DNA of 64,000 nucleotides from Bradyrhizobium sp. 139 (GTDB lineage Bacteria; Pseudomonadota; Alphaproteobacteria; Rhizobiales; Xanthobacteraceae). The position numbers and the translations under genes were made by a program. This document shows, piece after piece, positions 45,039 to 54,270 of the stretch. The number at the start of each line of letters is the position of its first letter. Position 1 is the first letter of the stretch. Location of the stretch: contig NZ_JADPKS010000084.1 in assembly GCF_023074175.1 (NCBI RefSeq), positions 1 through 64,000 of the forward strand, given 5' to 3'. The notes under the pieces were generated by a model. It made no database searches, was not told where the DNA came from, and saw only the letters and a list, made by a program, of their open reading frames with translations.

Positions 45039-46025
45039 ATGGCCATAAACGTCTTTGACAGTTTCCTGAAAGAGTTCGAGCAACCGATTACAGCATTCGT
45101 GTCGACGTCGGTGTCGAATCTCGCGTCGTACATCGATGGCCCGCTGCGCGTCGCCGTGATGCTCTACGTCGTCCTCTACGGTTTTGCTGTGATGCGCGGC
45201 GCGATTTCCGAGCCGATCATGGAATTCGCCTGGCGGGCGATGCGGATCGTGGTCGTGGTTCTGCTCGCGACCAATTCAAGCGCGTTCCAGCAATACGTCA
45301 CAGGCCTATTTTTTGACTCCTTGCCAAAAGAGATCAGCAATGCTCTGGCGGGATCCGGACTGAACACCAATTCCGGAGCGCCTTTCGATCAACTTCTCTC
45401 CAAAGGAATCGACGTAGCCAATAAGATCTACGATCAAGCGGGTATAACCGACGTTGCGCCTGCCCTGATTGCCGCCATTCTTCTGGTCTTTGTGGCGGTT
45501 GCCTCTTTCTTGCAGTTTGCCATCTTGCTCTATGCCAAGGTCGGCCTCGGCGTCGTGATCGCGCTTGGTCCAGTCTTCATTGCGCTGGGACTGTTCGAGG
45601 CGACGCGGCCGTTTACGGAGGCCTGGCTTCGGCAGGTTGCCAATTTCGTAATCCTGTTAGTCCTGGTGGTCGCTCTGGTCGGGCTGATGCTAACGACCGT
45701 CAGCGGCTTTATCGACAGGTTCGCAGCCAATGCGGGCACAGCCGGCGAGATGGTGGTGGCCGCGGTCGCGATCAGCGCAGTGCTCGGTTTATCCGGGTAC
45801 ATCGCGCTGCAATTGCCGATCATCGCAGGCGGTCTCGCCGGGGGCGGCGCGTCCCTCGCAAGCCGGCTGGTCACAAGTCCCTTGATTGCCAATGCCACGG
45901 CGGCTGCGGGCGGCGCCTATGCCGGCGCACGCTGGTCGGCGAGCCGGGGTCTCGCCGCAGTCAGAGCCGGACGGCAGGGCGGCAGTATGCGGCGGGTCCG
46001 ATCGCAGGGCACTACGACAGCTTAA
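45039..46025 (+). CDS. virB6: VirB6/TrbL polytopic membrane protein
   Basis: A 328-residue protein with about six hydrophobic segments (residues 30-55, 60-85, 145-165, 170-195, 205-230, 240-265) and a conserved central aromatic/charged FEATRPFTEAWLRQV segment. It forms the inner-membrane channel of the T4SS. The C-terminus is basic and probably cytoplasmic. Confidence 0.9.
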   Translation: MAINVFDSFLKEFEQPITAFVSTSVSNLASYIDGPLRVAVMLYVVLYGFAVMRGAISEPIMEFAWRAMRIVVVVLLATNSSAFQQYVTGLFFDSLPKEISNALAGSGLNTNSGAPFDQLLSKGIDVANKIYDQAGITDVAPALIAAILLVFVAVASFLQFAILLYAKVGLGVVIALGPVFIALGLFEATRPFTEAWLRQVANFVILLVLVVALVGLMLTTVSGFIDRFAANAGTAGEMVVAAVAISAVLGLSGYIALQLPIIAGGLAGGGASLASRLVTSPLIANATAAAGGAYAGARWSASRGLAAVRAGRQGGSMRRVRSQGTTTA

Positions 46026-46075
46026 GCAAAAGATCGCCGGCATCAGGCGATAAGAAAAACAGGGGCATCAGAACG

Positions 46076-46375
46076 ATGTGGCGTCGACTATTCATCATTT
46101 GCGTTTTCGGATGGCAGCTTGGAGGCTGCGCGAACTGGTCAAAGGGGCCACCGTCCTGTGATGGTCTGACGCGCCGGCCGCTCAATCGTTCGTTGTGGGA
46201 CTGGGAGACGGGAACGCCGCTGGCGGCACCCGAGCCGCCAATTGCGCCGTCGGCGCCAGCACCCATCATACGCAAGGGCGAGACCGGGCCATCAGCGCCA
46301 TCCAGCCATACCGCCAATTTGAGCTCTCGGTTGAACATTGCAGCCTCTTACCGCGCCTGCGGCAGGGAGGCGTGA
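46076..46375 (+). CDS. virB7: VirB7-like outer-membrane lipoprotein
   Basis: A 99-residue lipoprotein with a lipobox (QLGGC) at about residue 18, two further cysteines and a proline-rich body. Position between virB6 and virB8 supports a VirB7-like role in anchoring VirB9 and VirB10. The two proteins overlap only in order; sequence similarity is weak, as usual for VirB7. Confidence 0.75.
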   Translation: MWRRLFIICVFGWQLGGCANWSKGPPSCDGLTRRPLNRSLWDWETGTPLAAPEPPIAPSAPAPIIRKGETGPSAPSSHTANLSSRLNIAASYRACGREA

Positions 46376-46376
46376 G

Positions 46377-47048
46377 ATGGTCCGGCAGGATGATCTGAAG
46401 ACCTATTTCGACGACGCGCGCCGGTGGGAACAGGATCTGTTGCTATCGGCCCATCGTTCGCGCCGAACGGCGTGGGTGATTGCAGCGGGTGCCTGCGTAT
46501 TGGCGGCCGCCTCGGTCGGTGCGGTGGCAGCCCTTGCGCCACTCAAAACAGTCGAGCCGTTCGTCATCCGGGTCGATAATGCCACCGGCATTGTTGATAC
46601 GGTCTCCGCGCTCAAATCGACGCCGGCGCGCTACGATGAAGCCGTGACCAAGTATTTTCTCGGCCGCTATGTGCGTGCGCGCGAGGGCTACAGCTATCCG
46701 GAGGCGGAAACCAACTTTCGAACCATTTCCTTGCTGTCCGGGGCGGGCGAGCAAGCCCGTTTCGCGGCGTGGTACCGCGGCTCCAATCCCGAAAGCCCGC
46801 AGGTCGTTCAAGGCCGTTTCGGGGTCGCCACCGTACGCATCAAGGCGATCTCGCTCCTGGCCGACAATGTCGCATCCGTGCGGTTCATGAAGGAGAGCCG
46901 CAAGGGCGAGGAAACCCGCATCACCCATTGGGTCTCGACCCTGACTTTCTCCTATGGCAGCGCGCCAATGTCCTCTGCCGACCGTCTCATTAATCCCCTC
47001 GGCTTTGTAGTTTCGGAATATCGCGCCGATCCGGAGGTCGTGCCATGA
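46377..47048 (+). CDS. virB8: VirB8 assembly factor
   Basis: A 223-residue protein with a single N-terminal transmembrane segment (about 30-55) and a periplasmic NTF2-like domain with VEPFVIRVDNATG and YPEAETNFRTISLLSG and the conserved WVSTLTFSY strand. It nucleates the T4SS inner-membrane complex. The ATG at 46377 follows the virB7 stop directly. Confidence 0.92.
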   Translation: MVRQDDLKTYFDDARRWEQDLLLSAHRSRRTAWVIAAGACVLAAASVGAVAALAPLKTVEPFVIRVDNATGIVDTVSALKSTPARYDEAVTKYFLGRYVRAREGYSYPEAETNFRTISLLSGAGEQARFAAWYRGSNPESPQVVQGRFGVATVRIKAISLLADNVASVRFMKESRKGEETRITHWVSTLTFSYGSAPMSSADRLINPLGFVVSEYRADPEVVP

Positions 47049-47896
47049 AACGTTTCGCCCTTTTTATGATCTTTGCGCTGGGATTCGCGGGGCCGGTGCT
47101 GGCGCTGCAGCAGCCGGCACCTGGTCAACACGACGCGCGCGTGCGCACGGTCACTTACGATCCGGCCAACGTGGTGCGGGTCAACGGCGTCATCCGGGCT
47201 TCAACCCAGATTTTGTTTGCTGATGACGAGGAGGTCGCGCATGTCGCGATCGGCGACTCCGTCGCATGGGAAGTTGCCCCGGCAGGCTCGATCTTGTTCC
47301 TCAAACCGCGGGAAAAGCATCCGCCGACCAATCTGCAGGTTGTGACCACCCGTCCCGACGGCCGCAAGCGCTCGTATCAGTTCGAATTGTCGATCGCCGA
47401 GACCACGCTTGCAGACAGTTATTTTGTCGTCCGCTTCGCCTATCCCGGTGACGAGATTGAGCGCCGGCGCATGGAAGCGGCCGCGCGGGGCGCCGAGCGG
47501 GAAGGCGCGCTGATCGAGCAGACCTTTGACTTGCATCATGCCTATGGGGCTCGCAACTGGCGGTTTTCCGCGCAGGGTTCGATCGATCTCGAGCCGGAAG
47601 CCGTCTTCGATGACGGCAAGGAGACCACTTTCCGCTTCGCGGGCAACCGCGAAGTTCCGGCGATCTACCTGATCAACTCAGACGGCTCGGAAAGCCTTGT
47701 GCCCAAGGATGTCCGCGGCGAGCTCGTGGTCGTCCATGCCACAGCACGAGAGTTTCGGCTACGGAAAGGCGAGAACGTGCTCTGCATTTTTAACGAGGCA
47801 TTCGACGCGGTGGGGATCAACCCCGGTACCAATACCACCAGCCCCTCGATCGAGCGGCGGGCGAAGAAATCACCTCCATCCCTGAAGTCACGATAG
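47045..47896 (+). CDS. virB9: VirB9 outer-membrane channel component
   Basis: A 283-residue protein with a signal peptide (1-18) and beta-rich VirB9 domains: RTVTYDPANVVRVNGVIRASTQILFADDEEV and YGARNWRFSAQGSIDLEPEAVFDDGKETTFRFAGNREVPAIYLINSDG. Overlaps virB8 (ATGA). Builds the periplasmic and outer-membrane core with VirB7 and VirB10. Confidence 0.94.
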   Translation: MKRFALFMIFALGFAGPVLALQQPAPGQHDARVRTVTYDPANVVRVNGVIRASTQILFADDEEVAHVAIGDSVAWEVAPAGSILFLKPREKHPPTNLQVVTTRPDGRKRSYQFELSIAETTLADSYFVVRFAYPGDEIERRRMEAAARGAEREGALIEQTFDLHHAYGARNWRFSAQGSIDLEPEAVFDDGKETTFRFAGNREVPAIYLINSDGSESLVPKDVRGELVVVHATAREFRLRKGENVLCIFNEAFDAVGINPGTNTTSPSIERRAKKSPPSLKSR

Positions 47897-47907
47897 GCGG
47901 GCGCGAC

Positions 47908-49050
47908 ATGACCGAGCATCACGATGAGACGATTGCCGGCGACCGCGGCATTACCCCTGTGGGAGGCGGGGACAATGGTCGAGCGGCGATGCTAAAGCGC
48001 AGCTTCGGCGCGCTGGGGCTGACCGCTTTTGCCTTTCTGATCATCTGGACCACCTGGAAGAGTGATAAGCCGGTGAGCGACTCCGCTCGCAAGCTGATGA
48101 TCCGGCCGGCGGCGGCCTTTGAACCCGCCCCGGAACCGCCGTCGGCACCGATCACCACAGCCTCGATAGCCATACCGGTCGCAGCCGCCCCAGCGGCACC
48201 GGCACCTGCCTCCGACCAGCTCCTGGAGAGCGCGCGACGCGCGCCGGTACTCGCTTATAACCGGCCGATTTCTTCCGGGCGCCCCGCCCGCGATAGCGCC
48301 ACCGGAAGCGTCCTGACCGACCCCTATGAGTTTGGACGGGGCGAGCCGCGCAACGATCTTGCCGACAAACTGAAGCCCACGCCAATCGAGGGCGTACGCG
48401 CGGCGCGGCTTCCAAACCGTAATCTGCTGGTTACTCAGGGCACTTCAATTCCGTGCGCACTGGAGACTGCGATGTCGTCTGATGTGGCCGGCTTCGTCTC
48501 CTGCGTCGTCATACGGGACGTGATGTCGGATTCCGGCAACGTGGTGCTCATGGAAAAAGGCACGCAGGTGGTCGGCGAGTATCGCGGCAATGTGCGGCGC
48601 GGCTCAAAGCGCCTGTTCGTGCTGTGGACCCGCGCCAAGACGCCGACCGGCGTGATTGCAGCACTGGCCTCGCCGGCCACCGATGCGCTGGGCCGCGCCG
48701 GCTTCGACGGCGACATTGACACCCACTTCTTTGAGCGGTTTGGCTCGGCGCTCCTGCTCTCGATTGTCAGCGATGCCTCATCGATCGGTCGTCAGCAGAT
48801 GCAGGACGGCTCCATCCAGATCAACAACACCGCGGGCGCCACCAACACCGCCGCCGCTATTGCGGTTGAACAGTCGATCAACATCCCGCCGACGCTGAAC
48901 AAGAACCAGGGCGAACTCGTGAACATCTTTGTTGCGCGCGACGTCGATTTCTCCTCGGTCTACCAACTTCGGCGAATCGAGACCCGGACTCAGATTCTCG
49001 ACCGCACCATCCCTGGGACCATCGTGGCACCGGCTGTGGTGACAAAATGA
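47908..49050 (+). CDS. virB10: VirB10 energy-transducing core component
   Basis: A 380-residue protein. The N-terminal transmembrane helix (about 34-48) is followed by a proline-rich linker and the C-terminal VirB10 beta-barrel with IPCALETAMSSDVAGFVSCVV, GEYRGNV and LNKNQGELVNIFVARDVDFSSVY. It spans the envelope and couples ATPase energy to the channel. Confidence 0.94.
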   Translation: MTEHHDETIAGDRGITPVGGGDNGRAAMLKRSFGALGLTAFAFLIIWTTWKSDKPVSDSARKLMIRPAAAFEPAPEPPSAPITTASIAIPVAAAPAAPAPASDQLLESARRAPVLAYNRPISSGRPARDSATGSVLTDPYEFGRGEPRNDLADKLKPTPIEGVRAARLPNRNLLVTQGTSIPCALETAMSSDVAGFVSCVVIRDVMSDSGNVVLMEKGTQVVGEYRGNVRRGSKRLFVLWTRAKTPTGVIAALASPATDALGRAGFDGDIDTHFFERFGSALLLSIVSDASSIGRQQMQDGSIQINNTAGATNTAAAIAVEQSINIPPTLNKNQGELVNIFVARDVDFSSVYQLRRIETRTQILDRTIPGTIVAPAVVTK

Positions 49051-50078
49051 ACGAGGGTGCATCGAACGAACGCGATGGTGGCCGCCTCGTCCTGGAGCGC
49101 TATCTGGAGCCGCTGGCGCCATACCTTGCCGACAGAACCCTGACTGAAATCGTCGTCAACCGCCCTGGCGAGATCTTCGTGGAAGGACGTGAAGGTTGGA
49201 CCCGGCATGAAGCGCCGGCTTTGACGCATGCCTACCTCTCGCATCTGGCGACTGCCGCCGCCGGTCACACCCGTCAGGACGTCGGTCCGGAGCATCCGGT
49301 GGTGTCGACCAGTTTGATCGACGATGAGCGCTGCCAGATCGTGGTGCCCCCGGCTGTCCCGGCCGGGACGATCAGCCTGACGATCCGCAAGCCATCGACC
49401 CTGACCATGACGCTTGACGCCTTCCAGCAGGCAAAACTGTTCGACGAGGTCCGTGTCACCGGGAATGAGCTCAGTCCTGACGAGCGTCGCCTACTTGCCC
49501 TGAAAGAAGCCGGCGCTTGGCGCGAGTTTCTCGAGCTTGCGGTACGGACCCGCCGCAACATTCTCATTTCTGGAGCGACCGGCTCCGGCAAAACTACCCT
49601 GTCCAAGGCGCTGATCGCGGCAATTCCAGCGCAGGAGCGGCTTATCACCATTGAGGACACCGCCGAGCTTGTCATCCCGCACCAGAATTGTGTGCGGCTG
49701 CTCTATGCCAAGGACGGGCAGGGCGTCGCCAGAATTGGACCGCGCGAGCTTCTTGAGTCCTGCCTGCGGATGCGGCCGGATCGGATCTTGCTGCAGGAGC
49801 TGCGGGATGGGACGGCGTTCTTCTATTTGCGGAATGTGAACTCCGGACATCCGGGATCGATCACGACGGTCCATGCCGACAGCGCCCGGCTTGCCTTCGA
49901 GCAACTGACCTTGCTGGTGAAGGAAAGTGCGGAGGGCCGCGACCTTCATCGCGATGATATCCGTTCGCTCCTGCTGCTTCTGGTCGACGTCGTGGTCCAA
50001 ATGCAGAAGCGCGACGGCCGCTACCGCATCTCGGAAATCTATTATGATCCCGTTCGCAAACGCGACCATGCCCACTAG
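49047..50078 (+). CDS. virB11: VirB11 traffic ATPase
   Basis: A 343-residue hexameric ATPase. Walker A GATGSGKTT is near residues 176-184, Asp box ITIEDTAEL near 205, and His box GHPGSITTVHADS near 267. Overlaps virB10 (ATGA) and virD4. Confidence 0.95.
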   Translation: MNEGASNERDGGRLVLERYLEPLAPYLADRTLTEIVVNRPGEIFVEGREGWTRHEAPALTHAYLSHLATAAAGHTRQDVGPEHPVVSTSLIDDERCQIVVPPAVPAGTISLTIRKPSTLTMTLDAFQQAKLFDEVRVTGNELSPDERRLLALKEAGAWREFLELAVRTRRNILISGATGSGKTTLSKALIAAIPAQERLITIEDTAELVIPHQNCVRLLYAKDGQGVARIGPRELLESCLRMRPDRILLQELRDGTAFFYLRNVNSGHPGSITTVHADSARLAFEQLTLLVKESAEGRDLHRDDIRSLLLLLVDVVVQMQKRDGRYRISEIYYDPVRKRDHAH

Positions 50079-51990
50079 GTTCGCGCTCGGTAGTGCGCTT
50101 GCGGTCGGCGCCATTGGGGTGTTTCTGCTGGTCGCCTCAAATGTTCTGCTGCTCGGGCTCCGGCATCACGATGGTGGCCTGCACTGGTCGGAGATCGCCA
50201 CCGGCTGGCCCCGTTACGGCACTGACCCACGGTTTGACCGGTGGTTGACGCTTTCAACGCTGGCCGGGGTGATCGTGGTCTTTGGCCTGCTCGGCGCTAT
50301 CTTACGGCACCGGCCTCTGCCCCTTCACGGCAGCGCTCGCTTCGCTTCCGAACGCGAGATCAAGGCCGCCGGCCTTCGGTCCAAGGAAGGCGTGCTGCTC
50401 GGCCGCAAAGACGGCGCACTGCTCTGTTTCGGCGGATCCGAGCATGTCCTGGTCTACGCCCCAACCCGCGCCGGGAAGGGCGTCGGCTATGTCATTCCGA
50501 ACCTGCTCAATTGGCCGGATTCAGTTGTCGTTCTCGATGTGAAGAAGGAGAACTGGGATCGCTCGGCGGGATTTCGCGCAGCCCATGGGCAAGAGGTCCA
50601 TCTGTTCGACCCGCTCGAGGAGAACGGTCGCACCGCGCGTTATAATCCGCTGGGCTATGTCCGCAGCGATCCCGGCGATCTCTATGACGATCTGCAGCGC
50701 ATCGCGGTGATGCTGTTTCCGGCCGAAAGCCGCGGTGATCCGTTCTGGTTCGAGGCAGCTCGTTCGTCCTTTGTGGCGATCGGCGGCTATGTCGCCGAAA
50801 CGCCGGGCCTGCCACTGACGATCGGCGAGATCCTGCGCCAGCTGTCGGCGACCCAGGATCTCAAGACCCACTTCGACAAGATCATCGCCAACCGCAAGGG
50901 GGGTCCTTCCCCGCTGTCGCGGCACTGCATTACGGCGTTGAACGACTTCCTCGCGGCTTCCGAGAACACGTTGAACTCGGTCCGCAAGACCGTGACGGCC
51001 CGGTTGGGTCTTTGGCTCAATCCCCGCATCGATGCTGCAACCTCGTCCAATGATTTCGACCTGCGGCAGCTGAGGAGGCAGCCTATGTCGATCTATCTCG
51101 GAGTGACGCCTGACAATCTCGACCGCATGGCGCCGCTTCTGAATCTATTTTTTCAGCAGGTGGTCGATCTCAATACCCGCGAGCTGCCGGAACAAAACCC
51201 CAAATTCAATCGCAAGGTGCTGCTGCTGCTCGACGAATTTCCGGCGCTGGGCAATGTCAGTGTGCTGGCAAAATCGGTCGCCTTCATCGCCGGATATGGC
51301 ATCCGCCTTCTCACCGTGGTCCAGAGCCCGGCCCAGCTGCGCGCCATCTACGGGATCGACGCGGCCCGCAACTTCATGACCAACCACGCCGTCGAGGTCG
51401 TGTTTGCCCCGAAAGAGCAGGACGTCGCCAATGAGCTCTCGGAGCGTATTGGCTATGATACCGTGAAAGCGCACAGCCGCAGCGGACCAAAAGGGCTCGC
51501 CATGCGGTCTACCAGCGAGACGATCTCCGAGCATCGTCGCGCCCTGATGTTGCCGCAAGAACTGAAGCTTCTTCCGAAATCCAAGGCCTTTATCCTCGGC
51601 ACCGGCATTCCACCCATCATCGCCGACAAGATCGTGTATTACGAGGATGCGGCATTCTTGCCGCGATTGCTGCCGGCCCCGGTCCGGGAGTTGCCCAAAG
51701 GCCGCTCAAATGCACTGCTCGACGCCGAACTTAAGGAGCTGCGCTCCGAGATCGCCGAGCTGCGCGCGGTATTCCGGGCGCGGCCCATGACCGACGAGGA
51801 GGTGGCCGACCCCTCGACAATTCCTTCCAGCGCCAGTTTCGATTTCGGCGACGTGGATGTCGACCTTGAAGGGTTATCGGAAGAGGATATGAAAGCCTGG
51901 ACTCTGAAATACATCGACGCCCAGGCCATCCCGCCAGCACGACGCTCCAGCCGCAATCAGAACGGGCAGCAGCATGAACGACAGGCGTGA
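50068..51990 (+). CDS. virD4: VirD4 coupling protein
   Basis: A 640-residue T4SS coupling protein. Two N-terminal transmembrane helices (about 8-30 and 60-80) precede the ATPase domain: Walker A PTRAGKGVG near residues 131-139, Walker B VLLLLDEFPALG near 385-395, and VVQSPAQLRAIYG. It brings the relaxase-DNA complex to the channel. ATG 50068 overlaps virB11 by 11 bp. Confidence 0.95.
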   Translation: MPTRFALGSALAVGAIGVFLLVASNVLLLGLRHHDGGLHWSEIATGWPRYGTDPRFDRWLTLSTLAGVIVVFGLLGAILRHRPLPLHGSARFASEREIKAAGLRSKEGVLLGRKDGALLCFGGSEHVLVYAPTRAGKGVGYVIPNLLNWPDSVVVLDVKKENWDRSAGFRAAHGQEVHLFDPLEENGRTARYNPLGYVRSDPGDLYDDLQRIAVMLFPAESRGDPFWFEAARSSFVAIGGYVAETPGLPLTIGEILRQLSATQDLKTHFDKIIANRKGGPSPLSRHCITALNDFLAASENTLNSVRKTVTARLGLWLNPRIDAATSSNDFDLRQLRRQPMSIYLGVTPDNLDRMAPLLNLFFQQVVDLNTRELPEQNPKFNRKVLLLLDEFPALGNVSVLAKSVAFIAGYGIRLLTVVQSPAQLRAIYGIDAARNFMTNHAVEVVFAPKEQDVANELSERIGYDTVKAHSRSGPKGLAMRSTSETISEHRRALMLPQELKLLPKSKAFILGTGIPPIIADKIVYYEDAAFLPRLLPAPVRELPKGRSNALLDAELKELRSEIAELRAVFRARPMTDEEVADPSTIPSSASFDFGDVDVDLEGLSEEDMKAWTLKYIDAQAIPPARRSSRNQNGQQHERQA

Positions 51991-53143
51991 CAATGGCGAG
52001 GATTTCAGCCTTAGCCGGCAACATCGCACGGGGCGCCGTCCCGACCCGGACCAGGGAGGGGAGGACACAGCAGCCAAGTCAGCGCCGAGCGACAAGCTGG
52101 CCTCTGCGACGGTCAAGGACAACGCGTTGCCTGATCGAATCCGCCGCAAATATTATGTGGTGGCCAACGAGTTGGGGAAAGATGGCCCAGACGGCGAAGC
52201 CCGGCTCTATGCGGACGAACGCGGCGAGTACCTCGCGTTCAAGGTCACGGAAGATCGCCTCGTCACCCGGCTGGCCGCCGCCGAAGTGATCCGCGACATG
52301 ATTGGCGTGGCGCAACATCGGCAGTGGGACGCCCTTCGGGTCCGCGGCTCCGTGGAATTCCGCCGCGAGGCATGGCTCGAGGCTGGCGCGCGCGGAATTC
52401 AGGTGCAAGGCTATCAACCAAACGAGCTCGATCGGCAATCGCTCGCCGATCGGCGAGACGTCTGGGATCGAACACACGCCGGGACCCGCGATGCAGAGGC
52501 TCGCTCGCCCTCCGACAGAAGCCAGCGCGCGGATCAGCTCGATTACGACAAAGGCGTCTCGGGGCGCCTGATGGAGGTCGGCCAGGCACCCTATCGCAAT
52601 CGTAGCGATGCCGAGTTGTCCACCTACGTGACCATCGAGCTCGACAACGGCCGGCAGCATCAGGTGTGGGGCGTCGGACTTGCAACGGCGACCGCCGACA
52701 GCAAGGCAAGGGTCGGTGATCGCATCCAAGTGCGTAGGGATGGCGTCGAACGCGTCGCCAAAGACATCAAGGTCATAGATGCCGCAAGCGGGAGTGCGCG
52801 GATAGATCGGCGGCAGGTGCCACGCAACCGTTGGAGGGTGACGGCGGAGAAGTTTCGTACGGCCGATCGGCAGACGGCGGTGCGGGATCCCGATCTGGTC
52901 GCGGCCCACTCGCAAATGGTGGTTATTGAGAAGGCGCTGGAACGCGTGTTTCCGCGGGATGAGCAAGCGCAGCGACATATCATAGAAGCTGCAAAGGAGC
53001 GGGTCGCGCACCATCTCGAACACGGCCATTCGTTTGCACGCGCGACGGTTCTGGACTCTGTTCAGGAGCACCACCGAGCGGCAAACGACAAAGACCGGGT
53101 GCGTCATGAAGCGCGCGCAAGAATGAAGGAGAAAGAGCGCTGA
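51974..53143 (+). CDS. LPD7-domain protein (relaxase-associated)
   Basis: A 389-residue protein. Residues about 55-145 form the LPD7 domain (YYVVANELGKDGPDGEARLYADERGEYLAFKVTEDRLVTRLAAAEVIRDMIGVAQHRQWDALRVRGS), a module often appended to conjugative relaxases. The rest is charged and coiled. It overlaps virD4 by 17 bp and closes the T4SS operon. It may help the short relaxase at 4 kb, which lacks such a domain; that pairing is inference. Confidence 0.82.
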   Translation: MNDRRDNGEDFSLSRQHRTGRRPDPDQGGEDTAAKSAPSDKLASATVKDNALPDRIRRKYYVVANELGKDGPDGEARLYADERGEYLAFKVTEDRLVTRLAAAEVIRDMIGVAQHRQWDALRVRGSVEFRREAWLEAGARGIQVQGYQPNELDRQSLADRRDVWDRTHAGTRDAEARSPSDRSQRADQLDYDKGVSGRLMEVGQAPYRNRSDAELSTYVTIELDNGRQHQVWGVGLATATADSKARVGDRIQVRRDGVERVAKDIKVIDAASGSARIDRRQVPRNRWRVTAEKFRTADRQTAVRDPDLVAAHSQMVVIEKALERVFPRDEQAQRHIIEAAKERVAHHLEHGHSFARATVLDSVQEHHRAANDKDRVRHEARARMKEKER

Positions 53144-53181
53144 CTCTGCGCTTCCGGCTCTGGGACTGCCCTAGCGTCGGG

Positions 53182-53889
53182 TTAATGGTCTCCTCGCGTG
53201 GTTTGTTTTAGTTTCTGTGGGTGCGATGCTTGGATCTCTGGCCGGTACGCCCAACGGCGCGGTTTTCGGAGCAGCTGTACTCTTAACCAGCGGGTCACGC
53301 TGCGGGCGTCGATCGAGCGGTTCATCCGCCCGGTTTGTTCGGGTGCCATGTAGGCAAGCGTACCTGCGATGGTCTCGGGCGGCTCGGGCGCCTGCCGCTC
53401 GCGGGACAGGCGCGATGCGATGCCAAACCCAGTGAGCCGCACGTGTTCATCCGCGCAGTCCACCACAATATTAGCTGGCTTGATGTCTTTGTGGATGAGC
53501 CCGCGCTGATGAAGCTTGCCCAGAGCCGAGGTTACAGCGATTGCGAGGCGCAAGAAGCGTCCTACCTCCATGGGCCTACCGAGCAAACGATCGAGCGGCT
53601 CCCCGCCCAGATCATCGAGCATTAGTACGGTCCGACCGGCGTCGCGCATGAGGGCGAGCGGCCGCGCCGCCCATGCCCCGTCGAGTTCATCTTTCAGTTC
53701 GTATTCGTGCGTGAGGCGATCGAGTCTCGCCCGGGTCGGGTGGTCGGCCGCAGGCGCAACAAGTAGCACGGCGAGCCGGTTGCCATTGTCGTCCAGTCGC
53801 CAGCCGCGACTGAACACGCGCTCGCCGTCCTCCCACAACACCTGAGAGCTGCCGTCCGAGTACGCGATGTTCAGCGACTGCTGCACCAT
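53182..53889 (-). pseudogene. Truncated Ser/Thr-kinase domain of a multidomain sensor
   Basis: The first 197 residues match the N-terminal kinase domain of large kinase/ATPase/histidine-kinase proteins found in rhizobia: LHQRGLIHKDIKPANI is the catalytic loop, LTGFGIASRL the modified DFG region, and GTLAYMAPEQTGRMNRSIDARS the activation segment. After SIDARS the expected sequence stops and unrelated residues follow to the stop at 53182. The original gene is several times longer. A recombination joint lies near 53300. Confidence 0.85.
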
Positions 53890-54270
53890 CTGTCAGCCTC
53901 CGCCGTCGGACTTCGTCTTGAAGTCGGCTGATCAAGCTCTTCGCGCGCCACACGCGCGGCCTCTCTCCAGCCTCGAGAAATCGTACTCCATCATCGGAGA
54001 AATGCCAGCCTTCCCTTGGTCTTGCCGGGTACGGCGGACGCGGATCCTCCTTCGTTTTAGCGACGATTACGAGCGATTTGCCCGCCCCGACCAAGAGGTG
54101 CAGAAGCGCGAGCTGGAACTCGGCGACCAGTTGGTCTACCGCGAGCGCCAGCTGACGCAGCTAACCGACCTTGGAAAGGAAGCCCTTCATGCAGACGTGG
54201 CATCGCGCGCATTGAAGGTCGGAGACGTCGCGCCGGATCGACATCCGCCGCTATGATCGAATAAAGGGCT
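53890..54270. other. Interval with fragments
   Basis: No intact gene. A + strand frame near 54200 ends in HADVASRALKVGDVAPDRHPP, which resembles the start of peroxiredoxin-like proteins, but it is too short to name. Confidence 0.3.

Noticed and set aside
54110..54256. A + strand fragment resembling the start of a peroxiredoxin
   Set aside because: Only about 20 residues look similar and no thiol motif follows; too little to call.
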